DNA of 64,000 bases from Aquilonibacter sp963703325 (GCA_963703325.1 OY969805.1:2170001-2234000), one strand, 5' to 3'; counted from the stretch's first letter, positions 35,144 through 44,691 are shown. Notes: generated by a model not told the origin, from the sequence alone. Translations and numbers: made by a program.

Positions 35144-36721
35144 GCGACGACCTCTTTGGCATGATAGACGCCGAAGACGCCGCGCAGCACGTCGCAGAAT
35201 CTCGCCCAGGGACGCGCCGGCATCGACGGCTTCGACGAAATGCGGCATCAAGTTGTCGCGGCCGCCGGCGGCACGCCGAACGTCGTCGAGCCGCGCCTCG
35301 ACGCGCGATGCGTCGCGCGCAGCACGAAATGCGCGAAGACGCGCGATCTGTTCGCGCTCGATTGACTCGTCGATGCGGAGTAACGGAATCGTCGTCTCGC
35401 TCGCCGAGGCTTCGACAAATTTGTTGACGCCGACGACGACGCTTTGGCCGCGTTCGATCTGCTGCTGAGCTTCATAGGCGGAGTCGGCGATGCGCGATTG
35501 CATCCAGCCGCTCTCGATGGCGGCGATGCTGCCGCCAAGCTCATCGACCTCGGCGATCAGCGCTTGGGCGCGCTCGATCAACGCATTGGTCAGCGATTCG
35601 ACGTAGTAGGAGCCGGCCATCGGGTCGACCACGTCGGCCACGCCGGATTCGTAGCCGATGATCTGTTGCGTGCGCAGCGCGACCTTCGCACTCTCGGCGG
35701 TCGGCAGCGCCAAGGCTTCGTCCTTGCCGTTGGTATGCAGCGATTGGGTGCCGCCCAACACCGCTGCCATCGCCTGCAGGGTCACGCGCACGACGTTGTT
35801 GTCGGGCTCCTGCGCGGTGAGCGTCGAGCCGCCGGTCTGCGTATGAAAGCGCAGGGTTTGCGAACGTGGATCGCGGCAGCCGAACTCGTCGCGCGTGATG
35901 TGCGCCCACAGGTAGCGCGCGGCGCGGAACTTTGCGATTTCCTCGAAGAAGTCGTTGTGCGCGTTCCAGAAGAAGGAGATGCGCGGTGCGACAACGTCGA
36001 GATCGATGCCGGCTTCGCGCGCAGCTCGCAGGTATGCCTTCGCGTTGGAGAGGGTGAAGGCGATCTCTTCGACGGCGGTCGAGCCCGCCTCTCGAATGTG
36101 ATAGCCGGAAATCGAGATCGTGTTCCACTGCGGCACTTCGCGCGCGCAGTATGACATAACGTCGGTAACCAGCCGCATCGAGGGTCCGGGCGGATAGATG
36201 TAGGTGCCGCGCGCGACATACTCTTTGAGGACGTCGTTTTGAATCGTGCCGCCCAATGTGTCGAACGGGATCCCGCGCCGGCGAGCAACGGCGAGCAGCA
36301 TCGCAAGCAAAATGGATGCTGGTGCGTTGATGGTCATCGAAACCGTGACCTGGTCAAGCGGAATGCCGTCGAGGAGCGTCTCCATATCCGCGATCGAGTC
36401 GATCGCAACGCCGACTTTGCCGACCTCGCCGCGCGCTAAGGCTGCGTCGGAATCGTAGCCGAGCTGGGTCGGCAGATCGAACGCCACCGAAAGGCCGGTG
36501 GTCCCGCGTTCGAGCAAATAGCGATAGCGCGCATTCGATTCGGCTGCGGTTGCAAAACCGGCGTACTGACGCATCGTCCACAGGCGGCCGCGATACATGT
36601 CGGCGCGGATGCCGCGACCGTACGGAAAGGCGCCGGGCTCACCCAGATCATGCTCGCCGCCCTCGACCTCGTCATAGTGCGGTTCGAGCGGAATGCCGCT
36701 GCCGTTGAACTCCCGTGCCAT
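35140..36721 (-). pseudogene. Methylmalonyl-CoA mutase large (catalytic) subunit, 3' frameshift
   Basis: About 526 residues of the B12-dependent acyl-CoA mutase catalytic barrel without the C-terminal B12-binding domain, as in two-subunit enzymes. TMRQYAGF (substrate Tyr), VARGTYIYPPGPSMR (substrate Arg) and SISGYHIREAG are seen; Tyr and Arg favour methylmalonyl- over isobutyryl-CoA. The end should read GEICDVLRGVFGVYH..., but an extra base in GATTCTG (35195-35201) shifts the frame and fuses it to mce. The small B12-binding subunit is not encoded in this window. ATG 36721 has an AAGGA site 8 bases upstream. Confidence 0.88.
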
Positions 36722-36776
36722 ACCGACCATCCTTCGCGAGAGGATTGCCTTCACCCAGCCCGATATTCCGGCCTCG

Positions 36777-38435
36777 ATGAAAAGAGCGCGCTTTGTCCTT
36801 GCGGCATTCTTCGGCCTGAGTGCATCACTGAGTGTCGCGGGAGGTGCAGCGCCGGCAGACCCTGGCGAGATTCAACGGGTGCTTGATGCTCGCGCATCGG
36901 AGATTCCGGGAACCGGCATCGTCGCCGCGGTGATCGACGACCGAAAAGTTACGTTCTACACGGCGGGCGAGAGCGGAACGCAGCGCCCACTCGACGAGTG
37001 GACACTCTTCGAGATTGGATCGGTCACGAAGACCTTTACTGCGACGGCACTAGCCGAGATGGTGCTCGCGGGGCAAGTCAAGTTGAGCGACCCGGTGCAA
37101 AAGTATCTGCCGTCGTCGGTGCACGTGCCGACGTACGAGGGTCAGGAGATCACGCTGCTCGACCTCGCGACCCAACACTCCGGGCTGCCGAGAATCCCGG
37201 CGAATCTGCCTGCCGCCGATCCGAATCCCTATGCAAACTACACGCCCGACCTGTTGTATGCGTTTTTGAATTCGTACAAACTTACCCGCGCGCCGGGTGC
37301 GACGTTCGAGTACTCTAACCTCGGCGTCGGTCTGCTGGGCTTTGCGCTCGCGCGTGCCAACAACGCAAGCTACGAAGCGATGGTGCGCTCGCGCGTCTGG
37401 AATCCGCTGCATATGAACGGATCGGCAATCGCCTTGGATGCGCAGGAGCGTGCACGCTTCGTCGCGGGACATGACGTCGACGGCAGAGTGGTTCCGTCGT
37501 GGGAGTTTGGCGAACCGGTGGTCGGGGCCGGCGGCATTCGTTCCGACATCTCCGACATGGCGAAGTATCTCGACGCGGCGATGGGACACGGTCCGCTTGC
37601 GAAGACGATGCTCTTTGCGCAGGAGCCTCGCTCGACGTTTCCGGGTCACCACATCGGTCTCGTATGGTGGATCAACGACACGAGCGGATTCATCGATCAC
37701 GGCGGTGATACCGCGGGATACCACGCCGAGGTCATGATGACGGGCGACCGGAAGCGCGGCGTCGTGCTCTTGAGCAATGGGCCACTCGTTGCCGACTTGG
37801 CGGCCCACATCCTCGATACAACGTATCCGGTGACGCCTCCGCAAGCGAGTCTGAAGCTCTCCGCCGCGCAACTCGACGAGTACGTCGGGATGTATACGAA
37901 CGATGCCGACCAGTTGACCTACGTGATCACGCGCTCGGGCGCGCAGCTGCAAGCGAAAATCGTCGGCCAACCCAGCGCTGGAATCTATGCGTCGCGGCCG
38001 GATCACTTCTATTATAAGGCCGTGATCGCGTACATCGAGTTTGTCCGGCAGGGCGGCAACGTGGTCGGATTGATCCTCACCCAGAATGGCAACCACATCC
38101 CCGCCTACCGTCTCGGCGCCGACGGCAAGCCGCTTGCCGATACGCTCGCGCCGGACTACCCGCCGGTCGTGACACCGGATAGCGCCGCGCTCCAGTCTCA
38201 CGTTGGGACGTACCACGCAAAGGGCATACCGCTCACGATCACCGTGGTAAACGGACACACGTTTGCCAAACTTTCCGACCAGGAGCCGTACGAAATATAT
38301 CCCTCCGCCAACGACGCGTTCTTTTATAAAATCGTCGATGCGCAGATTACCTTTCAACGCGACCCAGGCGGAAAGGTAATGGGTCTCACGCTCGTTCAGA
38401 ACGGGTACGTGGCCACATACACCAAGGATCCGTAG
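36777..38435 (+). CDS. Secreted serine hydrolase, beta-lactamase class C type, with C-terminal beta domains
   Basis: 552 residues. Signal peptide MKRARFVLAAFFGLSASLSVA; then a class C/PBP4-like hydrolase domain with GSVTKTF (SxxK), YSNLG (YxN) and HGGDTAGY (HxG). Residues after about 360 form two tandem domains of about 90 residues with the pattern L..YVG.Y (for example LDEYVGMYTNDADQ and LQSHVGTYHAKGIP), like DUF3471. It would be a periplasmic or secreted esterase, peptidase or related enzyme. It is divergent from the mutase gene, 55 bp away. Third-family copies are at 29297 and 43324. Confidence 0.85.
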   Translation: MKRARFVLAAFFGLSASLSVAGGAAPADPGEIQRVLDARASEIPGTGIVAAVIDDRKVTFYTAGESGTQRPLDEWTLFEIGSVTKTFTATALAEMVLAGQVKLSDPVQKYLPSSVHVPTYEGQEITLLDLATQHSGLPRIPANLPAADPNPYANYTPDLLYAFLNSYKLTRAPGATFEYSNLGVGLLGFALARANNASYEAMVRSRVWNPLHMNGSAIALDAQERARFVAGHDVDGRVVPSWEFGEPVVGAGGIRSDISDMAKYLDAAMGHGPLAKTMLFAQEPRSTFPGHHIGLVWWINDTSGFIDHGGDTAGYHAEVMMTGDRKRGVVLLSNGPLVADLAAHILDTTYPVTPPQASLKLSAAQLDEYVGMYTNDADQLTYVITRSGAQLQAKIVGQPSAGIYASRPDHFYYKAVIAYIEFVRQGGNVVGLILTQNGNHIPAYRLGADGKPLADTLAPDYPPVVTPDSAALQSHVGTYHAKGIPLTITVVNGHTFAKLSDQEPYEIYPSANDAFFYKIVDAQITFQRDPGGKVMGLTLVQNGYVATYTKDP

Positions 38436-38450
38436 AGGAGGGAACGCCGC

Positions 38451-38756
38451 ATGCAAACGATCAGCACCTGGTGCCTGAACTCGATCTGGCTCACCTGGAT
38501 CGCCTTTGCGGCAACGCTCGGGCTGTCGGTGACGATCACGATTGTGCAACTCGTGAGCAGTCGACGGCTGGATCCGGCCAGAGCCCGGGATCAGTCGCTT
38601 GTCGATCCTACCCCAATCATCGAGGCCCTGGGGAAGGTCGTCGACACGATAAGCAAGGCCAGTCCGCTGGGTACGTTGGCGATCTTAACGGTCGTCTTTT
38701 ACGCCGGCACGATTCTCAGCATTTGGATACTTGCCGGCACATTGCACGCAAAATAG
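38451..38756 (+). CDS. Hypothetical membrane protein
   Basis: 101 residues with a transmembrane helix near each end (WLTWIAFAATLGLSVTITIVQL, in part, and LAILTVVFYAGTILSIWIL) and a short cytoplasmic linker. A strong GGAGG ribosome site precedes ATG 38451, 15 bases after the serine hydrolase stop, so the two are probably cotranscribed. No family recognised. Confidence 0.6.
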   Translation: MQTISTWCLNSIWLTWIAFAATLGLSVTITIVQLVSSRRLDPARARDQSLVDPTPIIEALGKVVDTISKASPLGTLAILTVVFYAGTILSIWILAGTLHAK

Positions 38757-38758
38757 CG

Positions 38759-40549
38759 CTACCCTATCGTGACGAGCGGCGCTAGCGACTCGACTGTATC
38801 ACCCGCCTTGGCGTGGACCACGCTTGCCGTGCCGGCTTTATGCGCGCGAATCTCGTTCATCATCTTCATCGCCTCGACGATCGCCACCACCTGACCGTCA
38901 GCAATTGCATCACCGCGCGCAACCTTCATTTCGACCACGACCCCGTGCATCGGCGAGACGACATCGTTCCCGCTCGCCGACCCGGCCTGTTTCTTCTTTC
39001 CGCCCACCCGCGGCGGGACGCGCTGCGCTGACCCGTTACGCGCCGGCGACACGCCTCGCTCCGGTAAGTCAAATACACGCACGCGATAAAGTCTGTCATT
39101 GACCTCAACGCGTAGGTCTTGCGGCGGAGCGGGTTGCGCGCCCCCTCCGGAGCCGAGCGTAACCATACTAAGCGAGGCGGAGGAGGGGGCCGCAGACCCC
39201 GAAGCCGCAAACGCCGAAGCCGCAAAATCTTCAAGCGTGGCTGTCCCGTACGTCGCATCTTTGACAGTCGGCTCATCGCAGAGCGCGCGTAGTAATGGAA
39301 GTGTGGTCGGAATACCTTGGACCTCATATTCATCGATCGCGCGCTTAAGGCGCGCGATTGCTTGCGCACGCGTTGGTGCCCAGACGATCAGCTTCGCGAT
39401 CATCGAGTCGTAGTCGGGCGAAATGGTGTAGCCCGGATAGGCCGCAGAATCGACGCGCACCCCGAGGCCGCCGGGTTCGCGATAGGCGCCGATCGTGCCC
39501 GGCGCCGGGCGGAAGTTGTCGGCCGGGTCCTCGGCGTTGACGCGTCCTTCGATCGCGAAACCGCGGAACGCGACGTCGTCCTGATTGAAGCCTAGCTCTT
39601 CGCCCGCGGCGACCCGAATCTGTTCGCGAATCAAGTCGAGGCCCGAGATTTCTTCGCTCACGGTGTGCTCGACTTGAATCCGCGTGTTCATCTCGAGGAA
39701 GAAAAACTCGTCGCCTTGGACGAGACACTCGATCGTGCCGACCGAGTCATACCCGATGGCTTGCACCGCGCGCACGCCGGCCTCGCGCATCGCACGCCGC
39801 ACTTTGAGCGAGATCTGGGCCGGCGCCTCTTCCCACAGCTTTTGATGCCGGCGCTGCAGCGAGCAGTCCCGCTCGCCGACGTGCACGACGTTGCCGTGCT
39901 TGTCGGCCAGCACTTGCAATTCAACGTGTTTCGGGTTTTCGAGATAGCGCTCGGCGTAGATCGTCCCGTTTTTGAAATAGGCTTCGGCTTCGCGCTTGGC
40001 GGTGGTAAATGCTGACTCGATTTCATCGAGCGTGTGCGCGACCTTGAGGCCTTTGCCGCCGCCGCCGCCCGAGGCTTTGAGCGCGAGCGGAAGTCCGTAT
40101 GCCTTGGCCGCTTCACGCGCAGCGGCGACGTCGGCGAGCGCTTCGGTACCGCCGGGAACGAACGGCACCCCGGCCTTCGCCATGGCTTGCCGCGCGCGCA
40201 GCTTATCGCCCATCGCGTCGATGGCATCGGCGTGCGGCCCGATCCACACCAAGCCCGCCGCGACGACGCGTCGCGCAAACGCGCTATTCTCGGCGAGGAA
40301 ACCATAGCCGGGATGAATCGCTTGCGCCCCGGAGCGTTTTGCGACCTCGAGAATCGCATCGATGTTGAGGTAGCTCGCAGATGGTGCGGCCGGTCCAATG
40401 AGATACGCTTCATCGGCCATGCGGACGTGCATGCCGTCTCGATCGGCTTCTGAGTAGACGGCGACGGTTGCGATCGACATCTCGCGCGCCGTGCGGATCA
40501 CGCGCACCGCGATCTCGCCGCGGTTGGCAATGAGGATCTTAGTGAACAC
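38759..40549 (-). CDS. Biotin carboxylase / biotin carboxyl carrier fusion (acyl-CoA carboxylase alpha)
   Basis: 596 residues. Opening FTKILIANRGEIAVRVIRTA, ATP-grasp loop KASGGGGGKGLKVA, FLEMNTRIQVEH and RVNAEDP mark the biotin carboxylase. A C-terminal carrier domain carries the biotinylated lysine in EAMKMMNE. Such fusions, paired with a beta carboxyltransferase, carboxylate propionyl- or acetyl-CoA. The beta subunit gene lies 5 kb away (45410). Start GTG 40549 leads directly into the family N-terminus and overlaps the stop of the epsilon-like gene. The longer frame to 40621 overlaps that gene and is arginine-rich and atypical. Confidence 0.93.
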   Translation of the reverse strand: MFTKILIANRGEIAVRVIRTAREMSIATVAVYSEADRDGMHVRMADEAYLIGPAAPSASYLNIDAILEVAKRSGAQAIHPGYGFLAENSAFARRVVAAGLVWIGPHADAIDAMGDKLRARQAMAKAGVPFVPGGTEALADVAAAREAAKAYGLPLALKASGGGGGKGLKVAHTLDEIESAFTTAKREAEAYFKNGTIYAERYLENPKHVELQVLADKHGNVVHVGERDCSLQRRHQKLWEEAPAQISLKVRRAMREAGVRAVQAIGYDSVGTIECLVQGDEFFFLEMNTRIQVEHTVSEEISGLDLIREQIRVAAGEELGFNQDDVAFRGFAIEGRVNAEDPADNFRPAPGTIGAYREPGGLGVRVDSAAYPGYTISPDYDSMIAKLIVWAPTRAQAIARLKRAIDEYEVQGIPTTLPLLRALCDEPTVKDATYGTATLEDFAASAFAASGSAAPSSASLSMVTLGSGGGAQPAPPQDLRVEVNDRLYRVRVFDLPERGVSPARNGSAQRVPPRVGGKKKQAGSASGNDVVSPMHGVVVEMKVARGDAIADGQVVAIVEAMKMMNEIRAHKAGTASVVHAKAGDTVESLAPLVTIG

Positions 40550-40688
40550 GATAATCTTCGATTTCGAAATCCGGTTCGCGTGCGGCGACTTTCCAACGCG
40601 ACGTCTGCGGTGTCGCGACATCGTCCGGCGATTTGCTTAGTGTGGCGAGTGCAGCGGCAATCGCCGCGAGTTCGTCGTCTGAGATCAC
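40539..40688 (-). CDS. Small acyl-CoA carboxylase epsilon-like subunit
   Basis: GTG 40688 to TAA 40539 encodes 49 residues: ISDDELAAIAAALATLSKSP, a linker, then SRWKVAAREPDFE. An N-terminal alanine-rich amphipathic helix and a C-terminal S-R-W-x-x-A-R segment are the hallmarks of the epsilon subunits found with actinobacterial-type acyl-CoA carboxylases. The start overlaps the fabI stop (GTGA) and the end overlaps the carboxylase alpha start by 11 bp, so it is translationally coupled on both sides. The epsilon role is inferred from pattern and position. Confidence 0.72.
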   Translation of the reverse strand: MISDDELAAIAAALATLSKSPDDVATPQTSRWKVAAREPDFEIEDYRVH

Positions 40689-41473
40689 GCGTGAAAGTCG
40701 GGCGGGTACATCCCAACCGTATGATATCCGGCGTCGACGAAGTGCACGTCGGCGGTGACGGCGCTGGAAAGATCCGAAGCCAGATAGACCGCGGTATTGC
40801 CGACGTCTTCGGCCGAGACGTTGCGGCGCAGCGGCGCGACTTGGGGGACGACGTCGAGCATCTTGGTAGCGCCCGCGACTTGTCGCATGCTGGCGGTCTT
40901 GATCGGCCCGGCGGAGATCGCGTTGACGCGAATGCCGCGCGAGCCCAAATCGTAGGCGAGATAGCGTACCGATGCCTCGAGTGCCGCTTTCGCGATACCC
41001 ATCAAGTTGTAGTTCGGGACGATTTGCGTCGCGCCCAAATAGGTCATCGCCATGATCGAGGCGTTGTCGTTGAAGGCGTCGCGCAGGGTGGAAACGAGCG
41101 CGATGAGCGAGTAGGCCGACACGTCGAGGGAAAGGGCGAAGCCCTTGCGCGAGGTGTCGTAGACCGTACCGCGCAGGTCGTCTTTATCGGCGAAGGCGAT
41201 CGAGTGCACGAGCGCGTCGAGCTTCCCGAACCGCTTGCCGAGTTCGTCGCGCATCGCTTCCAGCGAAGCCTCGCTCGCGACGTCACATTCGAGCACCGGG
41301 CCGCCGCCGAGCTCCGCCGCGAGTTTTTCGACTTCGTCGCGAACGCGTTCACCCTGATAGGTAAACGCGAGGGTTGCGCCGTGCTCGTGCATCTTGCGCG
41401 CGATGCCGGTCGCGATCGACCAGCGATTGGCCACGCCCGTGATCAGGGCGCGCTTTCCGTCGAGTAGCTTCAC
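40685..41473 (-). CDS. fabI: Enoyl-[acyl-carrier-protein] reductase (NADH), FabI
   Basis: 262 residues. An SDR-type reductase with GVANRWSIATGIA (the FabI variant of the nucleotide motif), YLGATQIVPNYNLMGIAKAAL (Tyr-x6-Lys catalytic pair), and SAGPIKTASM. It catalyses the last reduction step of fatty-acid elongation. Its stop overlaps the tiny epsilon-like gene, followed by the carboxylase alpha gene: the operon links malonyl-/methylmalonyl-CoA supply with elongation. Confidence 0.95.
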   Translation of the reverse strand: MKLLDGKRALITGVANRWSIATGIARKMHEHGATLAFTYQGERVRDEVEKLAAELGGGPVLECDVASEASLEAMRDELGKRFGKLDALVHSIAFADKDDLRGTVYDTSRKGFALSLDVSAYSLIALVSTLRDAFNDNASIMAMTYLGATQIVPNYNLMGIAKAALEASVRYLAYDLGSRGIRVNAISAGPIKTASMRQVAGATKMLDVVPQVAPLRRNVSAEDVGNTAVYLASDLSSAVTADVHFVDAGYHTVGMYPPDFHA

Positions 41474-41529
41474 GCCGGGTTACATACCAGCGCAAGGGCC
41501 CTCGTCCTCTCGCGCGAACCGGTAGCGGC

Positions 41530-41799
41530 ATGTTTGTGTTGCTTTCGCGCTACCTCAAACCCCTCGACGAGGTCGATCGTCACCTGGCCGACCATCGCGC
41601 CTTTTTGGAGCGCCATTACGAGGCGCACCATCTGCTCGCGTCGGGTCCGCAGAATCCGCGCACCGGCGGCGTGATCGTCACCCACGACCTGACCCGCGAG
41701 CAAGCCGAGGCGATGATGGCCGAGGATCCGTTCGTGCGCGAAGGCATCGCCGAGTATCAATTCATCGAGTTCAAGCCGACCCGTCCGCTCAATCCGTAA
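41530..41799 (+). CDS. YciI-family protein
   Basis: 89 residues with the YciI/ferredoxin-like fold: an opening strand FVLLSRYLKP, an ADHRAFLERHYEAH segment holding the conserved Asp-His pair, and ASGPQNPRTGGVIV. Members are small enzyme-like proteins of mostly unknown substrate. Divergent from fabI. It ends 3 bases before the glycosyltransferase gene. Confidence 0.85.
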   Translation: MFVLLSRYLKPLDEVDRHLADHRAFLERHYEAHHLLASGPQNPRTGGVIVTHDLTREQAEAMMAEDPFVREGIAEYQFIEFKPTRPLNP

Positions 41800-41802
41800 T
41801 AT

Positions 41803-43317
41803 ATGACGAAGGGCGCGCGCTGGGCGATCGGGGTTATGGTAGTGGTCGTCGCCTTGGTCCACATCTCGGTGGCCGGGAAGTACGATCTCTTCCGCAACGA
41901 GCTGTATTTTATCGTCTGCGGACGCCATCCGGCGTTCGGCTATGTCGATCAACCACCGCTCGTCCCCTTACTTGCCGCGCTGATGCAGGTCGGCGGCGTC
42001 AACGTGTGGCTGGAACGCTTGCCCGCGGTCCTGACCGCGATTGCGCTGGTTCCGCTTACCGTGATCTTCGCGCAATTACTCGGCGCGAGCACGCGCGGAG
42101 CGTGGCTGGCCGCGGTCGCCGCCGGAAGCTCGGCGCTGGTAACCGCGATGTTCAGCTGGCTGTCCACCGGGACGTTCGAACCGTTCGATTTCACGCTTCT
42201 TGCTTACCTCATCACGCGTGGATTTCTGCGCAACGAGCCGCGGATGTATTGGTGGGCAGGGCTCGTCGGCGGACTTGCCTTTGAAACGAAGTATACGATC
42301 CTCTTATGGGTGATCGGGCTAGCGCTCGGGATTGCGCTCTTCGGCCCGCGTTCGATCTTTCGCTCGCGCGATCTCTGGATCGGCATCGGCATCGCTGCGG
42401 TTCTCGCGTTGCCTAACGCGATCTGGCAAGCGGCTCATGGATTCCCGTTCCTCGAACTCGTGCGCAACGATAGCAGCGGAAATCTCATCGGTAGCCCGAT
42501 CGGGTTTGTGCTGACCCAGACATTCATTGCCAATTTTCTGCTTGCGCCATTGTGGCTGACCGGCATTATCGCGCCCTTTGTCTCGCAGCGCCTGCGACCG
42601 TTTCGCTTTCTGGCCGTCACTTTTGTCGCGATGGGCGTGCTAATCTACGTGACGCACGGCAAGGCGTATTACTACGCGGGCGCCTATCCGACGATTTTCG
42701 CGCTCGGTGCGGCGGCCTGCACGATGCTGCCGCGGGTGCTGGTCGGCATCTGGGCGGTTCTCGCCTACGCAAACGCGGCGCTCGCGCTGCCGTTTGTGCT
42801 GCCGATCCTTCCGCCCGAACAGCTCAAGGAGCGGTACGCGCATACATCGATGAAACCGATGGAACGCGCGGGCATCGGCGCGCCGATTCCACAGAATCTC
42901 GCCGACGAGTTCGGCTGGCGCGACGTCGCACGGTCGGTCGAGGCTGTCTACGCGACGCTGTCGCCGGCCGATCGCCAGAAAGCGGCGATCTTCGGATCGA
43001 ACTACGGCGAAGCGGCCGCGGTCGACGTCTACGGCCACGATCTTCCGCCCGCCATCAGTGGAAACAATAACTACTACTTGTGGGGAACGCACGGCTACGA
43101 CGGCTCGGTGGTGATCGCGATCAACGTCGATCCGGCGCAGTGGGCAACCTTCTGCGACTCGGCGCGCATCGTCGCGCATTTCGGCGATTCACCCTATGCA
43201 ATGCCGTACGAAGTGGATCGGCCGATCGTCCTCTGCCGCGGGATGCACCCGCCGCTGCCACAGCTCTGGCCGCAATTCAAACATTACGGCATCGAGAACT
43301 TGGGCAGCGCACCGTAG
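41803..43317 (+). CDS. GT39-type glycosyltransferase (ArnT/PMT-like) membrane protein
   Basis: 504 residues with about ten transmembrane helices. The first periplasmic loop YDLFRNELYFIVCGRH, followed by GYVDQPPLVPLLA, is the GT39 signature that includes the catalytic acidic residue. The enzyme should transfer a sugar from a polyprenyl phosphate to a lipid or protein on the outer face of the membrane. The C-terminal soluble part of about 150 residues is typical. It follows the YciI gene by 3 bases; acceptor unknown. Confidence 0.88.
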   Translation: MTKGARWAIGVMVVVVALVHISVAGKYDLFRNELYFIVCGRHPAFGYVDQPPLVPLLAALMQVGGVNVWLERLPAVLTAIALVPLTVIFAQLLGASTRGAWLAAVAAGSSALVTAMFSWLSTGTFEPFDFTLLAYLITRGFLRNEPRMYWWAGLVGGLAFETKYTILLWVIGLALGIALFGPRSIFRSRDLWIGIGIAAVLALPNAIWQAAHGFPFLELVRNDSSGNLIGSPIGFVLTQTFIANFLLAPLWLTGIIAPFVSQRLRPFRFLAVTFVAMGVLIYVTHGKAYYYAGAYPTIFALGAAACTMLPRVLVGIWAVLAYANAALALPFVLPILPPEQLKERYAHTSMKPMERAGIGAPIPQNLADEFGWRDVARSVEAVYATLSPADRQKAAIFGSNYGEAAAVDVYGHDLPPAISGNNNYYLWGTHGYDGSVVIAINVDPAQWATFCDSARIVAHFGDSPYAMPYEVDRPIVLCRGMHPPLPQLWPQFKHYGIENLGSAP

Positions 43318-43323
43318 CGTTTT

Positions 43324-44682
43324 TTAGAGAAGGAAGAGCTCCGCAATTTTGCCGTCGGGCGTCCGATACAGGATCGCGCGCATCGACTTGGTCTTAAAGG
43401 TAACGGTCAGGACGTTGACGATCAATCCTCCGCGCAGTGCCGAGCGCGTGTTCTCGACCTGCGGCGTTCCGAGTGGGGCGAGCGACGTGACCGCCTCCGC
43501 AATGCGCTGCGGCGTCATGAATGCGTTGAAGTCGGCTGTGAGCGTCGACCGATCGATCTGGCCCTGCGCAAGGTTCGCAAGCCACGTTCGCGTCAAGGCG
43601 GCCGCATCGGCGAGGCCGGCATCAGCCGCAGCGCTCCCGTAAATTTCTTCCGCGATCGCCCGCCCAACGGTTGAGCTGACATCGCTTGGGGTCGCATTGG
43701 CGAACACGATGATTGACGTATCATCGTCCGGATAGAGCGCTTCGAACGATTGGTACCCCAGGATCTCGCCGCCGTGCGCGACCTGAAAGTGGCCGTTGAA
43801 CGCCCCGAGCGAGAATCCCAGGCCGTACCCGGGGTTCTCTTTGTCGGCGAGCAGCCGCGGTTGCCACAGGACCGCCGTATCGGCGGCCGGGACGACATTG
43901 TGCTCCATGAGCGCGATCGTCCATAGCGCCAGATCGTGTGCCGTCATCGAAAGGCTGCCCGCGGCGTTGAGCCAAGCGGCGGGCATCGTGGGCGCTACTT
44001 CGTACGGTCCAAAGAAATAGGATGTATAGCCAAGGGCATCGGTCGGGCCGAAGCCGCCGTCGATCCAATGCGCCGACGTCATGCTCAGCGGTTCGAAGAA
44101 TCGGCGGCGATAGACATCAAAAAGTGCTCCGCCCGCAACGCGTTGAGCGATGAGGCCCGCAATGGTGTAGCCGCTGTTGCTGTATTGCCAGCGCGTTCCC
44201 GGTGCGAAGTCGAGCGGAAGGTGCCCGTAGCGATCCGCGAGCGCCTGCATGGTAATGGGGTGAAACGATTCGAGCGTCGGATAGTCGAGCGGAAAATAGT
44301 CGCGGATTCCGGCTTCATGTGCGAGCAGTTGCGCGATCGTGATCTGCGAAGCGTCGGTGTAACCGGGCTCATATTTTGCGAGCCGATCGTCGAGCGAGAG
44401 CTTCCCCTCGCGCGCCATCGCCACCATTGTTGCCGCCAAGAACTGTTTGCTGACCGAGCCGATCGGAAATGTCGTTGCGGTGGTCGCCGCCAGTTTTGGG
44501 TCTAGTGACCGGTAGCCGTACGCCTTTTCGTAGACGATTTTTCCGTGTCGCACGATTGCTAGCGACACCGCCGGCATGCCCGTGCTCGCCATCGTCTTTT
44601 GAACGACGGCGTCGACGTAAGCCGGCGTCGGCTCCGCCGCCAGCGTTGCCGCCAGCAGAAGCACGATCAAAATCTGTCGCAT
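43324..44682 (-). CDS. Secreted beta-lactamase-like serine hydrolase
   Basis: 452 residues. Signal peptide MRQILIVLLLAATLAAEP; class C-type hydrolase motifs GSVSKQF (SxxK), YSNSGYT (YxN) and HGGEILGY (HxG). A C-terminal domain of about 100 residues with an NTRSALRGG segment ends the protein. Probable periplasmic enzyme on peptidoglycan peptides or esters. It lies 9 bases after the DsrE-like gene on the same strand. Confidence 0.85.
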   Translation of the reverse strand: MRQILIVLLLAATLAAEPTPAYVDAVVQKTMASTGMPAVSLAIVRHGKIVYEKAYGYRSLDPKLAATTATTFPIGSVSKQFLAATMVAMAREGKLSLDDRLAKYEPGYTDASQITIAQLLAHEAGIRDYFPLDYPTLESFHPITMQALADRYGHLPLDFAPGTRWQYSNSGYTIAGLIAQRVAGGALFDVYRRRFFEPLSMTSAHWIDGGFGPTDALGYTSYFFGPYEVAPTMPAAWLNAAGSLSMTAHDLALWTIALMEHNVVPAADTAVLWQPRLLADKENPGYGLGFSLGAFNGHFQVAHGGEILGYQSFEALYPDDDTSIIVFANATPSDVSSTVGRAIAEEIYGSAAADAGLADAAALTRTWLANLAQGQIDRSTLTADFNAFMTPQRIAEAVTSLAPLGTPQVENTRSALRGGLIVNVLTVTFKTKSMRAILYRTPDGKIAELFLL

Positions 44683-44691
44683 ACCGTCGGC

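Noticed and set aside
32633..35201. Programmed frameshifting at GATTCTG in murQ and the mutase
   Set aside because: No slippery heptamer, stop codon context or pseudoknot seen, and the same heptamer is read normally elsewhere.
34748..36754. A single mutase-epimerase fusion protein
   Set aside because: The alternate frame gives a normal mutase C-terminus and stop-start overlap; a one-base insertion explains the fusion.
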